Notes under the pieces: generated by a model
What the model saw: only the letters and a program-made list of their open reading frames with translations
What the model was told of the DNA's origin: nothing
Database searches by the model: none
Position numbers and translations under genes: made by a program
Part shown: positions 25,394-38,471 of the stretch, piece after piece
Position numbering within the stretch: the first letter of the stretch is position 1
Layout: each line of letters starts with the position of its first letter
Source: Begonia masoniana
Lineage: Eukaryota; Streptophyta; Magnoliopsida; Cucurbitales; Begoniaceae
Length of the DNA stretch: 64,000 nt
Direction of reading: 5' to 3'
Assembly: GCA_022432975.1 (NCBI GenBank)
Contig: CM039502.1
Coordinates: 6,996,375-7,060,374, forward strand

Positions 25394-28300
25394 TCAAAAA
25401 TAAGGTCGTAGGTCAAAGATCTTGAACAGAAATGTCGAAAAGGACGATGGCGGCAGGGACTTTGTGAAAGCGTTTGCAAGTTGAGTTTCTGAAGGAGTGA
25501 ATTTTACCGACAGAGTCTTTTGTAAAACTTTTTCCCGCATGAAGTGAAAGTCGATCTTCACGTGTTTGGATTTAGAGTGCAAAACTAAATTGGAAGCCAG
25601 ATACATTGCACTCAGATTGTCACAGAGTATAAGGGGGATCTCGGAAGATACAACGCCCAATTCTTTGAGTAGAGATTGGAGCCATAACACTTCCGCCGTG
25701 CCATTTGCTTCACTGCGATATTCGAATTCAGTATTCGATCTTGAAACAGCATTTTGTTTAGTGGAAGACCAAGAGATAAGATCGGAGCCCAATAAAATAC
25801 AAAATCTACTGGTACTCTTACGGTCATCTGGGCAAGATGCCTAATCGGCATCTGTAAAACATGTCAAATTGCACGATGAAGATGGCGAAAAAGAGATACC
25901 CAAAGAGGAGGTACCTTGAAGATATCGGAGAATCCGTTTGACAGCTTGCCAATGAACATCTAAAGGGGAATACATAAACTGTGAGACTTTGTTAATGGCA
26001 AAAGCGATGCCAGGTCTAGTAAGACGACAATACTGCAAGGCACCAACCACACTTCGGTAAAGAGAACCATCAAGAAGGGGAGTACCAAAATGTTTAGATA
26101 AAATAGGGCCTGAAACCATTGGAGTAGGAACTGGTTTACAGGAGCCCATGTTAGCCCGGTGCAGGAACTCAGAGATATATTTGGCCTGCGAGAGACTCAT
26201 ACCAGTAGATGTGTGAGTTACAGACCCAAGAAAAGAAGTTGATTGAGCAGAAGAGCAAAGTTACCAGTCACGATTATGCCATCAACATATACGAGCATAA
26301 TAATAATCGAGGAAGGTCGGCGATGAATATATAACAATGAATCTGACTTTGACGCTGAGAAATCCCAATCTAATAAGTCTGTGCCTAGTTTAGTATATCA
26401 GGCCTTAAGGGATTGCTTGAGGCGATAGAGGGCTTTGTGTAATCGGCATACAGCAGAAGGATAAGAAGAGCTTATGAAACCTGAAGGTTGCTGCATAAAG
26501 ACTGTTTCAGTTAGATCACCATGAAGGAACACGTTACTTACATTAAGTTGCAAAATGACCCAGCCAGAGGAGATGGCTAAAGAGAGAGAAGTGCGAACAG
26601 ACGTTGGTTTGACAACTGGGTTGAAGGTCTCTTCATAATCTATGCCCTCTGTTTGATCGTAGCCTTTTACTACTAAACGAGCCTTATACCTGTTGAGTGA
26701 ACCATCAGAGTTGATCTTGGTTTTGAAAACCTACTTACAACCAATGATTTTGACCCCTTGTGGAGGAGTAACTAGTGTCTAGGTATTGGTTTCATTGAGA
26801 GTTACTATTTCCTCTTGCATAACAACTAACCACTGTGGATGTTTGGAGGCTTGTTAAAAGGTTTTGGGTTCGAGGGTGGATTGTACTGAATGGGCTTTAG
26901 GCTTGAAGATACCGATTTTGGCTCGGGTTCGCATGAGATGAGTATTAGTAATAGGAGGGTTAGGAGCGAGGTTGAGGCTAGGAGGGTAGTCAGGGAAGGT
27001 AGGGAGTGGTGTAGGTGTAGGTGGAGATGTGGATGATTTGATTTGGGTGGGAGATAGTGGGTTGGAAGTAGGAAGAACTAGATGACCGGTGGTCTTGGTG
27101 GGGAGACGGGGTATGGGATTAAGGAAAATTGGTAGTGAGTAAGGGGATTTGGGAGTAAGAGGGATGGCCAATGATGCAAAGGGAAAAATTGACTCATCAA
27201 AATTAACATGACGAGAAATGTACAATCGGTTTGATTGAGGATCTAGACATAGATAGCTTTTGTGATGGGGACTAGCCCCTAAAAATACGCACGGAAGCCA
27301 ATGAGGTTGCAATTTATGTCGATTAAATGAATAAAGAAAAAGAAACCAGAGGCAGCCGAAAGCACGCAGAGAGGCGTAATCCAAAATAGAATTGTCGAAA
27401 GGAGATTTATCTTTAAGGATTGGAGTCGGTAACAAATTTATGAGGCTGGTAGCCGTAGCAAAGGCGTAAGGCCAGAAGTGATGCGGGACTGAGGAATGTA
27501 AGAGTACAGCAAGACCTATTTCTACAACATGGCAGTTCTTACGTTCTACTCGACCATTTTCAATTGGAGTATATGGACACGAGACGCGGTGATGGATCCC
27601 AAGAGATTTAAAGAGGCTGGAGAGAGATTGAAACTCCCATCCCAGTTGGATTGGACAGTTTTAATAAGACAATCAAATTGAATATAAACAAAACGGTGAA
27701 ATTGCACAAAAATGGTGGGAACGTCACTTTTTAATTTTAATGGAAAAAACCATGTGTACCTAGTGCAATCAATAACAAATAATAGGAAATAACGAGCACC
27801 AGTAACAGAGAGGATAGGGGACGGTCCCCAAATATCAGTATGCACAAGTTCAAACAGAGAACGAGCATGAGAATCAGAACTTTGAAAAGGCAAACGGTGA
27901 GTTTTACTCATTTGACAAGAAGTACAAAATTTTGGCATTTCAGCTTTTACAAAATGAACATTACGACAAAAAAACAGTGAGCATGAAATTCAACATAAAT
28001 TGAATTTTCATGACAGAGATTACGAACACTAAGTAGATTGTCAGAGAATTGTGGAGTATGATAGACAGTGGATAAGTGAAGAGGAAGAAGAAAAGTGAGA
28101 ATCACATTAGAACCAGTATGTAGAATTTTAGCCAATTTATCGTCGGCAGTTACGGCGTGATTAGAGCCTGAGTATGGCTGAGGATGGAGAAGAGCAGTGT
28201 AGAGAGAAGTGATGAGTGGCGCCGGAGTTGAGAACCCACAGGCCGACGACTAGAGGTATCGACAACAAACCAGCAGTGAGAGCGCGGGGAGAAACAGGGC

Positions 28301-29334
28301 GGTCGGTAGTAGGTTCGGAAAAGCTAAAGGAGAAAGGCGGGTCGGGTTGGTAATATGGGTTCTGGGTTTGGGTGTAGACAAGTGGGTCTGGTGGTTGGGC
28401 TCGAGTATAGTGGGTTTGGGCGGGGCAGTTGAAATGAGTTAGGCCGAGTTGTTGTGGTGAGTTGGACGGTCTAGGCCTGTGGCCGATGGTTGGGCCGGTT
28501 CGATCTCCATGGTTGTGAGGCCGGTTGGTTCGAACCGAAACCTTGGTGATGAAAAGGTGATGGAGCGCTAGGTCTGGAACCAGAGAAGTCCAACGACCGA
28601 GGAACCCATCCTTGTCGAAAGGGGCGTTGAGCTGCTGTCTGAGCAATAATCGAGGCGTCGGAATCAAAAGATAACCAACAGAGTTTTGTTTCTCTAGACA
28701 AAATTCAAAACTCTGCAAGAGACTGTAAATATCTTCGAGAGACGGTTCGTCAGGCCAATTAGTAATGGTGGTGACGAACGAGTTATATTCGAGACCCAAC
28801 CCGTTTAGGAAATAGATGACTTGATCTTTATCAGAGACGGGTTCTCCGATGGCTGCCAGAGTGTTGCAGAGGGAGGTGAGTTTCTGGATATATTGGGACA
28901 CAGAACTCCCTTCTTTTTAGAGAGAGTGAAGTTGGCGTTGCAAGTCGGTGATTCTGGCTAAAGAGGAGAATGCAAAACGTCAGGCAAGAGCTGTCTACAT
29001 TTCACAGGCACTGGAATAAGAAATGATTTGGGGAAGGAGCTCTTCCGAGAGAGAAGCGAAGATCCAGCTCATAAAGAGCCTATTTAAACGTTGCCATGAA
29101 TTAAACTCCGGATTGCCGTCAAGAATGGTTATCCAAAAACTGTAGGGGTGGGGAATAATTGCCGTCAAGAATGGTATCCATGCTATTAGCGAAAACTATG
29201 TTTAGCAGCTGAGCTTTCCAGATCAGGTTATTCAAGTTGTCTAATTTGATTGTTAAAGTTTGGTTTGTAGATGAAAATTGGGGCAGAGAAGGGAAGATGA
29301 CGGTCGAAGGGGAGGAGGGTATTGTTGAGCTAGG
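25394..29334 (-). pseudogene. Broken copia gag-pol of the outer element
   Basis: Fragments in order along the minus strand: gag with a UBN2/retrotrans_gag-like core (29334 to about 28161; ...LTSLCNTLAAIGEPVSDKD), a GAG-pre-integrase and integrase zinc/core part (27938-27546; CTSCQMSKTHRLPF, HTDIWGPSP), integrase C-terminus (27435-26854), reverse transcriptase (about 26850-26200) and RNase H (26200-25394; LYRSVVGALQYCRLTRPGIAFAIN, SKSKHVKIDFHF). Several frameshifts and stops separate them. The RT catalytic box reads YVDG (26278-26289) where YVDD is expected. A TAG at the DADWA position of RNase H (about 25842) is probably a former TGG. The original gag start codon lies on the far side of the gypsy insertion at 38480-38478. 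Confidence 0.85.
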
Positions 29335-29339
29335 GGAAG

Positions 29340-29638
29340 TGATGTGGACATCATTTATTTTGTGGTATTTATTATTATAGTGGTATTTTGTGGTTTTTTG
29401 TATTTGCTTAATGGTTCATTAAGTATATTGTCTTTCAAACTTCTCATGTTGTTTTTCTATTTAAATCAAGTTTTGTAATCTTGAATGTTAGTTGATGAAT
29501 GATAAAAATGATTATGGTTTCCTCTGAAATCTCTTCCAATCTCCCTTTCTGATGTTTTTCCTTCCCCTCTTCTAACTTCTTTCTATCGGTTTCTTCTCCC
29601 TCACTCTCTACTCCTTATTTCTATCCGCTGCTGCATCA
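29340..29638 (+). repeat. 5' LTR of the gypsy chromovirus
   Basis: 299 bp, TG...CA termini; one C/T difference from the 3' LTR (in the CTTCCCC(C/T)TTCTAAC block). Confidence 0.95.
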
Positions 29639-29642
29639 AATT

Positions 29643-29655
29643 TGGTATCAGAGCC
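29643..29655 (+). other. Primer-binding site (initiator Met tRNA)
   Basis: TGGTATCAGAGCC begins four bases after the 5' LTR end and is complementary to the 3' end of plant initiator methionine tRNA, the usual primer for chromoviruses. Confidence 0.9.
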
Positions 29656-30685
29656 AACATCAATTGTTTTCTCAAACAATTGATTCTGGGCACTTTTTCT
29701 TTTCTCTGCTGTTATTCGCTCTGTTGTAGTGTTCTGGTACTGTTTATAGCACTGTTACTCAGCTTCGTTAATCGGGTTTCAACTTTGGTTTCTGTCCGAT
29801 TTGTTCACTTCCAGAATCAGAGATTTCCTGTGTCCTGAACCACAGAGCATCACAACAAAGATCAGAAAACTCCGATTTCTTGCTGAACGGCCTCGGGCGC
29901 ACCTTGCCTCTTGATTTCTTGTCGGGTTTCGCAAACTCTGATCTCGGTTCTTCGCCGCACAGCTTACGTTGTACCTCGCCTCCCGATTTCTGGTCGGGTC
30001 GTCTGCTTCGTGTGTTTGTTCGCGACTCTGCCTACTGGTTTCTGGACTCAGAGGACTGCGACTTTACTGTCCGCCTTCCGTCGCCTACGCCGCTCCCCGC
30101 GATTTTGGTCCGCCGAGTCCTCTCCTCTTCGCTGCTCGGGTTGCTGCGCTGTTCGTTCTCGGCCAAACAAAACAGGGAGTTTCTGTTCCCCTTTTATTAG
30201 TTTAATGCTTATTGTTCCTAAATTTAGCTTCAATACTGTCCTTGTGTTGTGACTTCTAACGTTTCATTATCATCTCCATTTCAGTCATTGTGGCATGCCT
30301 CAGTATTACATCCGATATTTAATCCACCCTATTTACATCTGATCCTGCACCCTAATATTTGATTTAATCACTGTTGATTATTTCACATTCAACCATTAAA
30401 ATTTTCCGTTCATATTGATAATCAATTTTTGTTGTGAAAATTTTGCGGTGTAATTTTGGGCTTTCGTTTTATTATTTTAAAATATTAATATTTCGTGGTT
30501 GCTTTATTAGAGTCAACATAATTGTTAAAAAAAAAAAAAAAAATCAACAACAAAATTTTACGTGTCGTTTTGTTAGTCTGGTTGTAGTAAATATTATTTA
30601 TTGCTAGTAATATTTACTTATTGATCTCTCCATGCAAATCACGAAGTTTATTGATCTCTACATTTCCCTTATTTAGAAACATTGC
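29656..30685 (+). other. Untranslated leader of the gypsy element
   Basis: About 1 kb between PBS and gag ATG. Three overlapping short frames at 29880-30250 show no family similarity and are composition-driven. An A run lies at 30526-30542. Confidence 0.6.
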
Positions 30686-30746
30686 ATGCAGTTACGTAGT
30701 GGTCGTCAGGTTTCGTCTAAATCTAGTATCGTAGATATGGATCCTT

Positions 30747-33319
30747 TGTAACGACCCGAGTCCTAAAACCCGGATTTGCTACACGTGACATGAAACTTAG
30801 CTAAGAGAAAATCACGGGAAATTTATTTTCTCATAGTAGTAGGAATTAAAATCCTTAAACCCTTGATCTTACAGCGGAAGACTCGTGTAAAAAAAAATCA
30901 TTTGCAATTAAAGGAGGACATTAAAACACTTGGTTGGGAAAAGAAGACGGGGCATCCTTCGGCAAAACATTTCTCCTTGTATACCGGACACTAAACGACA
31001 AGGAAGTCACTTCCTCTACCGGTCAGTAAACGACGAGGGAATCTCCTCATCTGCCGGTGGTCGTGTGCACTTCACGTGATTTATTAAAAACAACATCCAG
31101 TAGCTAGACGACAAAACACATAGCCTTCGGCATCTGCCGGTGACATCTGCCAGGAGACTAAACCATCAAATATCTATCCTTCGGCATCTGCCGATGACGT
31201 CAGCCGGAAGACTGAACCATCAAATATCTATCCTTCGGCATCTGCCGATGACGTCAGCCGGAAGACAAATCCTTCGACAACTATTCCTTCGGCATTTGCC
31301 GATGACGTCAGCCGGAAGACTACACCTTCGACAGCCATTCCTTCGGCATTTGCCGATGACGTCAGCCGGAAGACTACACCTTCGACAACTATTCCTTCGG
31401 CATTTGCCGACGACGTCAGCCGGAAGATAAACACTTCCTCTTCCGATGACGTCAGCCGGAAGACAAACTCTTCCGACTTTCATCACGCTTCTTCTGCCGA
31501 TGGCGTCAGCCAGAAGATAAACACTTCTCTCTTCCGATGACGTCAGCCGGAAGACAAACACTTCCTCCTTCCGGTGACGTCTGCCGGAAGACAAACTCAA
31601 TTCATCCAACATTCCTCGACAGAAGACATCCTAGTTTTTCTCAAACTTAGATTTGGATAACTTAAACTTCATTGCCTCAATCTCAATAACCATAATTCAA
31701 CAGAATAAACTATGAACTTATTCAAACTCACACAGCGGAAGACTTAATTAAAATAACCCATTCCAAATCCTTATAAATATCTTCAGACTCAGTACTCATA
31801 CCCGACAAACTTAAAAGAAACTCAATATCCGAAAGTAAATTCGTCATACTTAGACTTCCATATTCGTAAACATTACTCAAATCATAAGAGCTTAAACCAG
31901 AGTGTCACGTTCGCCATCCAGCCACAGATTTGCACACTGAACAACCTCCAGCAACCAAGCTTAAACATCCTCAGTAACTTTAAGGTCCTCACCTGAAGAC
32001 TCTTCACCTACATCATGAGGTTCAACTATAAGCCTAATGCTTAGTAAGGAATGCAGCAATAACGTGAATATAGGAATGCATAATTCAAAGGAAAACATAG
32101 TCATGAGTCTTTTCTTGTTCATAATCATTATTCGTATCATTATTCATCTCGCTGAACCACATTCATCATTCATAACATTGTTCATATTTATCATTTGAAT
32201 TGTGTGGAATGAGAGAGGATTTGTGCCGGTAAAGGGGGTTCGACAGTGATTTTGATCATGGTCCCTACTGCGGGTCGTATTCATATGTCCTACTGCGGAC
32301 TGTGACATACGCCGAACCACCCCCAACCCTCACTCAACCACGTTGCAAGGTTTTTATCTTCTTATCTTGTTCATGAGAAACATGCTTTTAAAACATTTTC
32401 ATATGCATAAAACTTTCGTGATGCATGAACATGGAAACTCTTAAAACATCAAGCTACAGAGCAGAGCATTATCCATCATAGAATATTACTTTCGAACTAA
32501 ACATCATCAAGAACGCTAGACATCAATATAAGGGGGTTTCAAATCATCACATAACATTCTACTTAGTGTCCTCTGATGTAGGGTCTTAATGACCGAGAAA
32601 CCTATACATTCACTTACCTGGATTCCTTAGCAACTTGAATCACTTCCTCTTCAACTTCTTCACCTAGCACATTTCGCATTACAGTAGTTAAATAAAGTCC
32701 TAAAAATTCTAATCATAGATCATCCTAAAATCTAATAGCTAGAGTCATCCCCGAATCCTTAGTCTAAAGCTCTGTGCAGAATCTGAAATCCAAAATATAA
32801 CAAAGTGGTTCTGCTATCGATAAAATCTGAGTTAGGTTACTTAAAATGTCCAGAATCTATTCGGGTTGACATTACTACTCTCGGATTCTAAAATGTTCAA
32901 ATACCAATCGGCCATTGATAAAACCAGAATTCAAATGCTGAGCTGAAAACAGAGCTTATAAACTAACAGGTAGCTACATTGTCTATTGCATACCTCGGGT
33001 TCGAACTCGCAGAGAAAATGCAGGCTGAAACTAGTCCTCGGTGAGGGAGAACACCGGCAACAGAGAGCAGGAGCTCGGGAGAGGAGAAATCGCCAAGAGA
33101 AGGGGTGTCGGCTACCGTGAGGTCTAAATGAGGTTTAAGGTTTCCATTTCCTATTTATACTTAATTCATCAATATTTATTACAAAACTGCCACCCAACTT
33201 AGTTTTACTCAATTTGTAATAATTTGTCTTAACATAAAAATTTAAATCATGAGGGTTAAATAAAAGGGTGATAATTAAAATGGTCAGAAAATCACCTGGC
33301 CGAAATGTCGGGTGTTACA
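30747..33319 (-). mobile_element. Solo LTR inside gypsy gag
   Basis: A 2573-bp segment starts TGTAACGACCCG and ends GTCGGGTGTTACA, giving TG...CA termini with inverted TGTAAC/GTTACA ends. It is flanked by TCCTT at 30742-30746 and 33320-33324. It has no PBS, polypurine tract or pol domains, so it is an isolated LTR left after LTR-LTR recombination. A TATAAATAGG box on the minus strand near 33150 suggests minus orientation. Removing it with one TSD copy rejoins the gypsy gag frame exactly. It contains a 54-bp tandem array. Confidence 0.9.
31120..31600. repeat. 54-bp tandem array carrying TGACGTCA motifs
   Basis: At least five 54-bp units with few changes (about 31140-31430) are followed by shorter degenerate ones to about 31600. 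Each unit has a hairpin-capable TCGGCA..TGCCGA and then GATGACGTCAGCCGGAAGAC. The palindrome TGACGTCA occurs intact six times, at 31195, 31249, 31303, 31357, 31447 and 31538, with near matches at about 31411, 31500 and 31574. The plus-strand frame of repeated MTSAGRL units is a by-product of the period being a multiple of three. Confidence 0.9.
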
Positions 33320-36300
33320 TCCTTCCCCACTTGATGTCCTATCCAAACAAGTAGCACAATTACTTAGCAACCAACAACAATTCCAAGAACAATTAGCTAC
33401 TATCCAAACTGAGTTAGCTACTAATCGTGAGGCAAATAGGGACTTTGGAAATAGAGTCAATAATGTGGAACAAATTTCTCACCTTTCGGATTCTGACAAC
33501 TCTGTTGTGTTCCCCAATCGACCCCAAAATCGTCGGCAAGATACTCGCCGACATCACCATCGACATAGAAATATGACCGAGAATGGTCGAGACCACTTTC
33601 GTCATGAATCACCGGCTCTTAGACACCAGGATGACCAACTTTTTAGGAATATTAAATTAGACGCACCTACTTTTGATGGTTGTCTAGATCCCCGCATTTT
33701 TACTCAATGGGTAAAAGATATGGACCGTTTCTTTGCTTGGTATGGGGTGCCAGAACTTCGCCGAGTTCAATTTGCCAGTTTAAAATTATCTGGTACTGCC
33801 CAATTGTTTTGGGAAAGTGTTGAGGATCTCCTGGAAAGGCGTGGTGCACCTCCTGTCGAAAGTTGGGAAGAAATGAAACGGCGACTTCAGGAGAAGTATT
33901 TACCCCAATCCTATCGGGGTAATTTGTTGGACCAATGGAATGCCCTTACCCAGGGCAACCGTCCAGTCACAGAATACGTTAACCAATTTGATGATTTTCG
34001 AATGAGAAGTCAAATTGTGGAAGACGAAGCCATGACTTTAAGTAGATTTCGACAAGGTTTAAGAGAAGACTTAAGACGCGAACTTATCCTTCGAGGTGTC
34101 ACTACCCTAGATCATGCATATTCTTTAGTTCGAGACTTTGAGCTAGTTACGAGAATACCATATGGCAAACGAAGTGACAATAGACCTCCCTCAATCCCGA
34201 CCCCTATTCCTCTCATTCCTCCTAAGTCTCTCCTAGGACCCCCACCGTCTAATACCCCTTTAGTGCGAGAAAATAAAGGAAAAAGTATAGACAATTCAAG
34301 AAGCTCTTCGCGTTTACAATGTTTTAACTGTAAGGGTTTTGGTCACATCTCTTCTCACTGCCCTAGCCGAAACTTAGTCCTACAAGAGTGTGAAGATGCA
34401 ATTGGGGAGACAAGTGAAGAACAAATTTATGCACCTAACCTTGAAGAGTTTGAGGATTTGGATGATGAAAGCTTTGTAGGCTGTATCCGAACACTGCCTA
34501 CTCATTCTGTCTCTCCCCGATTAAGTGTTGTGAGATGTACACTTACCCAACCCCAAAAGGACGTTGAGGATTGGCGTCGTCATTCAATCTTTCATACATA
34601 TATTAAAATCAATGAAAAGGGTTGCAAGATCATTGTGGATAGCGGTAGCTGTGTTAATGCGGTATCTGTTACAACTGTAACACGTTTGGGATTGAAGTCT
34701 GAACCTCATCCTCGACCTTACAAGGTGTCGTGGATTGATTCTTCCTCTATTTCAGTAAATGAACGTTGCTTGGTACCCATTCAGTTCCTTGGATATAAAG
34801 AACAACTCTGGTGTGACGTCATTCCTATGGATGTTAGCCATATCATCCTCGGTCGTCCGTGGTTGTTCGATTTGGATGTCACCATCCATGGTCGATCGAA
34901 TTCTTGTTCTTTTGTGTTCCAGGGAAAGAAAATCCACCTTAATCCTGTAGCTCCGAACCCAAAATCATTGGAGTCCCCTCCGACAAAGAAAATGGTGGAA
35001 CAAAAAGGACTAAATATTATTACTCCTACGGAATTTGAACGTTCACTTAAAAGTGATTCAGTCGTCTTTGTTGTAATGGTAGTTGAGAGTTTATCCAGAT
35101 CTCCACCCTTAACTTCCCCAGAAGCTCAAATGATCATTCATGCATATAAGGATGTATTTTCTGATGACCTCCCTGATCGTCTACCTCCACTACGAGATAT
35201 CCAACATGAAATTGAGCTCACTTCAGGAACTTCCCTTCCAAACTTACCTCATTACAGAATGAATCCCACTGAGCATAGTGAGCTACAAAGACAAGTAAAC
35301 GAACTTCTGAGTAAAGGATTTATTCGTGAGAGTTTAAGTCCTTGTGCCGTTCCAGCCCTTCTGACGCCAAAAAAAGACGGCACTTGGAGGATGTGCATTG
35401 ATAGTCGTGCCATCAACAAGATTACTATAAAGTATCGTTTCCCCATCCCTAGACTTGATGATTTGTTGGACTTAATGACTCACGCTAAGATTTTTTCCAA
35501 AATTGACCTTAGGAGCGGATATCATCAAATAAGGATTCGTCCAGGTGACGAGTGGAAAACTGCTTTCAAAACAAAAGATGGTCTTTATGAGTGGCTTGTC
35601 ATGCCATTTGGCCTTACCAATGCTCCTAGCACCTTCATGAGAGTAATGACTCATACTTTTCGGTCTTTTATGGGTAAATTCTTAGTTGTTTATTTCGATG
35701 ACATCCTTGTTTTTAGTCAAACTATTGCACAACATCGAGATCACCTCCATCAAGTCTGTTCTACTCTTCGAGCATCTAGTCTTTATGCCAATGTTAAGAA
35801 ATGTGCGTTTTTTACTGAGAGTGTCACCTTTTTAGGTTTTATAGTCTCTACGTCAGGAGTATCCCCCGATCCTATAAAGGTGAAAGCAATTGTTGAATGG
35901 CCTGAGCCTAAAAGTTTAAATGATGTTCGAAGCTTTCATGGGTTAGCCACCTTTTATCGTCGTTTCATCAAAGGCTTCAGTACAATTATGGCTCCTGTCA
36001 CTGAATGTCTCAAAAAGGGTGAATTTTGTTTGACACCAGCTGCATCTAAAGCCTTTAGCACTATTAAAATTCGAATGGCAGAGGCCCCGGTCATGCGACT
36101 CCCAAACTTTTCTAAAGTCTTTGAGGTTGAGTTTGATGCGTCGGGAGTGGGAATTGGTGGCGTTCTTAGCCAGGAGCGACATCCTGTCGCTTATTTTAGT
36201 GAAAAATTGAATGAAGCCAAACAACGTTATTCAACATATGACAGAGAATTATATGCAGTCGTACAGGCCCTACGCTATTGGCGTCACTACTTGTTACCAC

Positions 36301-38172
36301 AAGAATTTGTGATTTATTCGGACCATGAAGCCTTACGATATCTCAATTCTCAAAAACGGTTGAACTCTCATCATGGTCGTTGGATTGAGTATCTACAAGC
36401 CTACTCATTTGTATTGAAACACAGGAAGGGTACAGACAATCAAGCAGCTGATGCACTAAGTCGTTGTGTATCTTTACTTAGCATCATGAGTGTTAAGATC
36501 GTAGGCTTCGAAAAACTCAAAGAAGATTATGAGTCTTGTCCTAATTTTAAAGATATTGTTCTTACCTTGAAAAACGGGCAAGCGAGGGGAAATGATGTTT
36601 ATCATTTGAAGGATGGTTATCTTTTTAAATTTAACAAGTTGTGCATTCCCCAAACTTCGGTTCGAGAGTTCATCATTTGGGAGATCCATGCAGGAGGGTT
36701 AGCTGGTCACTTTGGGCGAGATAAAACGATTGAAGAAGTCGAACGTCAATTCTACTGGCCTAAATTAAAGAAAGATGTAAGAAAAATAGTTAGTGCTTGT
36801 AGAATTTGTCATATGGCTAAGCAAAGGCGTCAAAACAGTGGTCTTTATACACCTCTCCCTGTTCCCAATCGTCCTTGGGAGGATGTTAGTATGGACTTTA
36901 TACTTGGACTACCGCGCACTCCAAAGAAATATGACTCTATCTTAGTAGTTGTTGATCGTTTCTCAAAAATGGCTCACTTTATCCCATGTAATAAAACGTC
37001 TGATGCGTCTAAGATAGCTCGCTTATATTTTAATGAGATTGTCAAATTATATGGCCTCCCTAAAACCATTGTCTCGAATAGGGATGTGCGTTTCACTAGT
37101 CACTTTTGGAGAACTCTTTGGCACATGGTAGGCACGACTCTCAAATTGTCTACTGCTTATCATCCTCAAACCGATGGCCAAACTGAAGTTGTTAATAGAA
37201 GCCTTGGTAATTTGTTAAGATGTTTGGTTAAAGAAAATCTTAGAAATTGGGATGTGATTCTCCCCACTGCTCAACTTGCATATAATAGCTCTATAAACCG
37301 ATCCTTAGGCATGAGTCCTTTTGAAGTTGTTCATGGCTTTAAACCTAAGAAACCCTTGGACCTCCTCCCTATGTCACCGCATGCTAGTGTGTCTATGTCG
37401 GCGGAAAGTTTTGCCCAACATCTTCATGATTTGCATATAGAGATTAATAAACAAATAGAGGCTAGCAATGCATCGTATAAACTGTAAGCTGATTTACATA
37501 AACGAAATGTCGAATTTAATGTTGGCGATTATGTTATGGTTCGGATTCGTCCTGAGCGGCGTTCATCCGGATCTAGTTCTAAATTGCAACCTCGTAGTGT
37601 TGGTCCTTTTAAAATTTTAAAACGAATTGGTTCAAATGCTTATATCGTTGATCTTCCACCACACTTTGGTTATCATCCCACTTTTAATGTTGAAGACCTT
37701 GTAGCTTATAAAGGCCATTTTTGTCCATCAAATGATCCATTTTTACCTTCGTCCATCGACTTTGATCCTACAACTGCTAACCATGCCTCTCTAACACCAC
37801 CTGTCACAACACAAATGGATAAAATTGATGCTATTTTAGATGAACATGTTGTATTTACTAATGAAGGTGAGGTCCAACGCTTCCTTGTTCGTTGGAGAGA
37901 TCGTCCAGACAGTGATTGTACGTGGATTTCTAGAGAGACACTTCAGCAGTTGGATCCAGACCTTTTGGAGTTCTTTCGCAGTCATCAGGATCTCTCTTTG
38001 CCGGATTCCAACATTGTTCGGAAAGATACTCGGTCCAGACCTCAGGTTACTCGCGTCTATGGACGACGGAAGAGGGTTGCTCAGCCACTTAGCTTATGGA
38101 TGGGTGACTGATCAGCCTGCTGCTTTGTGGTTTTGTCAACTTGATTGGGGGATTCTTCTACCCCGGGAGAGT

Positions 38173-38471
38173 TGATGTGGACATCATTTATTTTGTGGTA
38201 TTTATTATTATAGTGGTATTTTGTGGTTTTTTGTATTTGCTTAATGGTTCATTAAGTATATTGTCTTTCAAACTTCTCATGTTGTTTTTCTATTTAAATC
38301 AAGTTTTGTAATCTTGAATGTTAGTTGATGAATGATAAAAATGATTATGGTTTCCTCTGAAATCTCTTCCAATCTCCCTTTCTGATGTTTTTCCTTCCCC
38401 TTTTCTAACTTCTTTCTATCGGTTTCTTCTCCCTCACTCTCTACTCCTTATTTCTATCCGCTGCTGCATCA
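38173..38471 (+). repeat. 3' LTR of the gypsy chromovirus
   Basis: 299 bp, 298 of 299 positions equal to the 5' LTR. It is preceded by a purine-rich CCCCGGGAGAGT stretch and followed by the TSD copy GGAAG. Confidence 0.95.

Larger units (their letters stand above)
30686..38111 (+). pseudogene. Gypsy chromovirus gag-pol, interrupted and inactivated
   Basis: The polyprotein appears to start at ATG 30686-30688 (MQLRSGRQ...), is split after 30746 by a solo LTR, and resumes at 33320 with SPLDVLSKQ in the same frame. Numbering from 33312: zinc knuckle CX2CX4HX4C at about 337, aspartic protease DSG at about 443, reverse transcriptase YFDD at about 794, RNase H FDASGVGIGG at about 940, integrase with HHCC finger at about 1110-1170 and catalytic core from about 1190. 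TAA at 37485-37487 stops the frame before the integrase tail; the same frame then runs to 38111 through a chromodomain (EGEVQRFLVRWRDRPDSDCTWI), which targets chromatin in this clade. The second integrase aspartate is Asn (AAT, 37077-37079). The copy therefore has at least three independent disabling changes. Confidence 0.9.
29340..38471 (+). mobile_element. Ty3/gypsy chromovirus retrotransposon, young insertion
   Basis: Two 299-bp LTRs, 29340-29638 and 38173-38471, begin TGATGTGGACATC and end CTGCTGCATCA and differ at a single base. Perfect TSD GGAAG at 29335-29339 and 38472-38476. The PBS TGGTATCAGAGCC follows the 5' LTR. The internal region codes for one long gag-pol polyprotein with a C-terminal chromodomain. 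A leader of about 1 kb (29656-30685) carries no recognised gene. The element lies in the opposite orientation to the copia element it interrupts, and its own gag is interrupted by a solo LTR. Confidence 0.95.

Noticed and set aside
31120..31600. CRISPR-like array
   Set aside because: Units are contiguous tandem repeats without unique spacers and the host is a plant nuclear genome.
31140..31612. Repeated MTSAGRL-type protein or minus-strand repeat protein
   Set aside because: The 54-bp period is divisible by three, which keeps frames open on both strands; the array lies inside a solo LTR.
33312..33320. Start of gypsy gag at 33312
   Set aside because: The codon there is GTG inside the end of the solo LTR; the frame rejoins upstream at the ATG of 30686 once the insert is taken out.
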